Shown here: piece after piece, positions 5,359 to 6,266 of the stretch
Layout: each line of letters starts with the position of its first letter
How positions within the stretch are numbered: position 1 is the stretch's first letter
NCBI GenBank assembly: GCA_035558335.1
Contig: DATMCM010000173.1
Location: 1-6,266, forward strand
Direction of reading: 5' to 3'
Length of the DNA stretch: 6,266 bases
Origin: Onstottus_B sp035558335
GTDB taxonomy: Bacteria > Acidobacteriota > Blastocatellia > UBA7656
Program-made: the position numbers and the translations under genes
The notes under the pieces: generated by a model
Databases searched by the model: none
Seen by the model: only the letters and a program-made list of their open reading frames with translations
What the model was told of the DNA's origin: nothing

Positions 5359-6266
5359 ATGAGCACCCCATCATTTGACGTTATCGTCATCGGCGCGGGA
5401 CACGCGGGCTGCGAAGCTGCCTACATCGCGGCTCGCATCGGCGCCCAGACTGCGCTTGTGACGATCGACATCAACTCAATTGGCCAGATGAGCTGCAATC
5501 CTGCGATCGGCGGCATAGCCAAGGGTCACATCGTCCGCGAAGTCGATGCACTCGGCGGAATAATGGGCCAAGTGATCGACGCGACCGGAATACAGTTCCG
5601 CCTGCTCAATCGCAGCCGCGGCCCAGCTGTTCAATCACCTCGCGCGCAAGCCGACCGCAATCTCTATCGAACCGAGATGCGCCGCCGGCTCAGCGAAGTC
5701 GAGAACCTCTCTATCGTCGAAGGCGAAGTTGCCGAGATCAAAATCGAAGGCTCTCGCGTCTCGGGAGTCGAACTGGCGGACGGCACTACCATCCGCGGAC
5801 GTTCGGTTGTCCTCACAACGGGAACGTTCTTGAACGGTCTGATACACGTCGGAAAGCGGACCTTTCAAGCCGGCCGCAGCGGCGAGCCTGCCTCGATAAA
5901 GCTCGCCAATTGCATTCGCGGTATCGGATTCAAGACCGGGAGACTCAAGACCGGAACGCCGCCGAGACTGGACGGCCGCACGATCGACTACTCGAAGTTC
6001 GAACGCCAGCCTGGAGACGATCGGCCAGTACCGTTTTCGTTCAAGACCGCTGCGATCGATCGTCGACAGATCGAGTGCTTCATCGGCTACACCACCGAAG
6101 CGGTTCACGACGTGATTCGACGCAACCTGGACAAGTCGCCGTTGTACAGCGGCGAGATCAAAGGCATCGGCCCGCGCTACTGCCCGTCGATCGAGGACAA
6201 GGTTGTGAAGTTCTCGGAGAAGCCTCGACATCAGATATTCCTCGAACCAGAAGGCTACGAAACTTA
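5359..6266 (+). CDS. mnmG: tRNA uridine-5-carboxymethylaminomethyl(34) synthesis enzyme MnmG, 3' truncated by window end
   Basis: MnmG (GidA) is the FAD-dependent partner of MnmE in wobble-uridine modification; the two act as a complex in the cytoplasm. The open frame runs 302 codons to the window edge without a stop, about half of the usual ~620-630 aa. The N-terminus carries the dinucleotide-binding fold FDVIVIGAGHAGCEAAYIAA (6-25, glycines 12, 14 and 17), then IGQMSCNPAIGGIAKGHIVRE, LNRSRGPAVQSPRAQADR, TTGTFLNG and GRLKTGTPPRLDGR, all family hallmarks. The first GidA signature, GPRYCPSIEDKVVKF, is at 271-285. The ATG is preceded only by a weak GAG (5351-5353), but the protein starts where homologues do. 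It lies 46 bp after mnmE with a hairpin between, probably in the same transcript. Confidence 0.97.
   Translation, partial: MSTPSFDVIVIGAGHAGCEAAYIAARIGAQTALVTIDINSIGQMSCNPAIGGIAKGHIVREVDALGGIMGQVIDATGIQFRLLNRSRGPAVQSPRAQADRNLYRTEMRRRLSEVENLSIVEGEVAEIKIEGSRVSGVELADGTTIRGRSVVLTTGTFLNGLIHVGKRTFQAGRSGEPASIKLANCIRGIGFKTGRLKTGTPPRLDGRTIDYSKFERQPGDDRPVPFSFKTAAIDRRQIECFIGYTTEAVHDVIRRNLDKSPLYSGEIKGIGPRYCPSIEDKVVKFSEKPRHQIFLEPEGYET

Noticed and set aside
5635..6231. 198-codon open frame on the minus strand
   Set aside because: It lies entirely antisense to mnmG, whose translation matches the family throughout; the opposite frame is open because of GC-rich codon bias and resembles no known protein.

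Overview
The window holds one co-directional (+ strand) gene cluster with the widely conserved bacterial order rpmH - rnpA - yidD - yidC - jag (khpB) - mnmE - mnmG. It starts in non-coding DNA upstream of rpmH and is cut inside mnmG. In many bacteria this cluster lies near the replication origin, but no dnaA gene and no convincing DnaA box is visible here. YidC is the long, diderm-type protein with a large periplasmic domain, and it is paired with a Jag protein. Together with the GC-rich coding sequence and short dispersed repeats in gene junctions, this suggests a diderm outside the Gammaproteobacteria. Acidobacteriota (perhaps a Blastocatellia-like lineage) is my best guess, but that is inference.

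Layout. Positions 1-220 are a 53-bp tandem repeat array, probably continuing upstream of the window. A sigma70-like promoter (TTGACA, 17 bp, TAGTTT) at 309-337 precedes rpmH (378-521). rnpA follows after 14 bp, and yidD overlaps the rnpA stop by 4 bp. After a 101-bp gap with two hairpins comes yidC (698 aa), then jag (28 bp later), mnmE (71-bp gap filled by a long hairpin) and mnmG (46-bp gap with a perfect 10-bp stem; the gene runs off the end). No convincing intrinsic terminator separates the genes, so one long transcriptional unit is plausible.

Functionally the first genes serve translation and membrane-protein biogenesis: ribosomal protein L34, the protein subunit of RNase P, YidD and the YidC insertase, and the RNA-binding Jag. 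The last two encode the MnmE-MnmG complex that modifies the wobble uridine of tRNAs.

I see no new defence, mobile or biosynthetic system. The unusual content is the repeat DNA: the tandem array upstream of rpmH; a CAGTCCT-type short repeat that occurs both over the rnpA 5' end and in frame inside mnmE; and two different hairpin elements flanking mnmE. Protein-level oddities are an apparent inserted module in the YidC periplasmic domain, an alanine where E. coli YidC has its groove arginine, and a short Jag with a degenerate KH loop.
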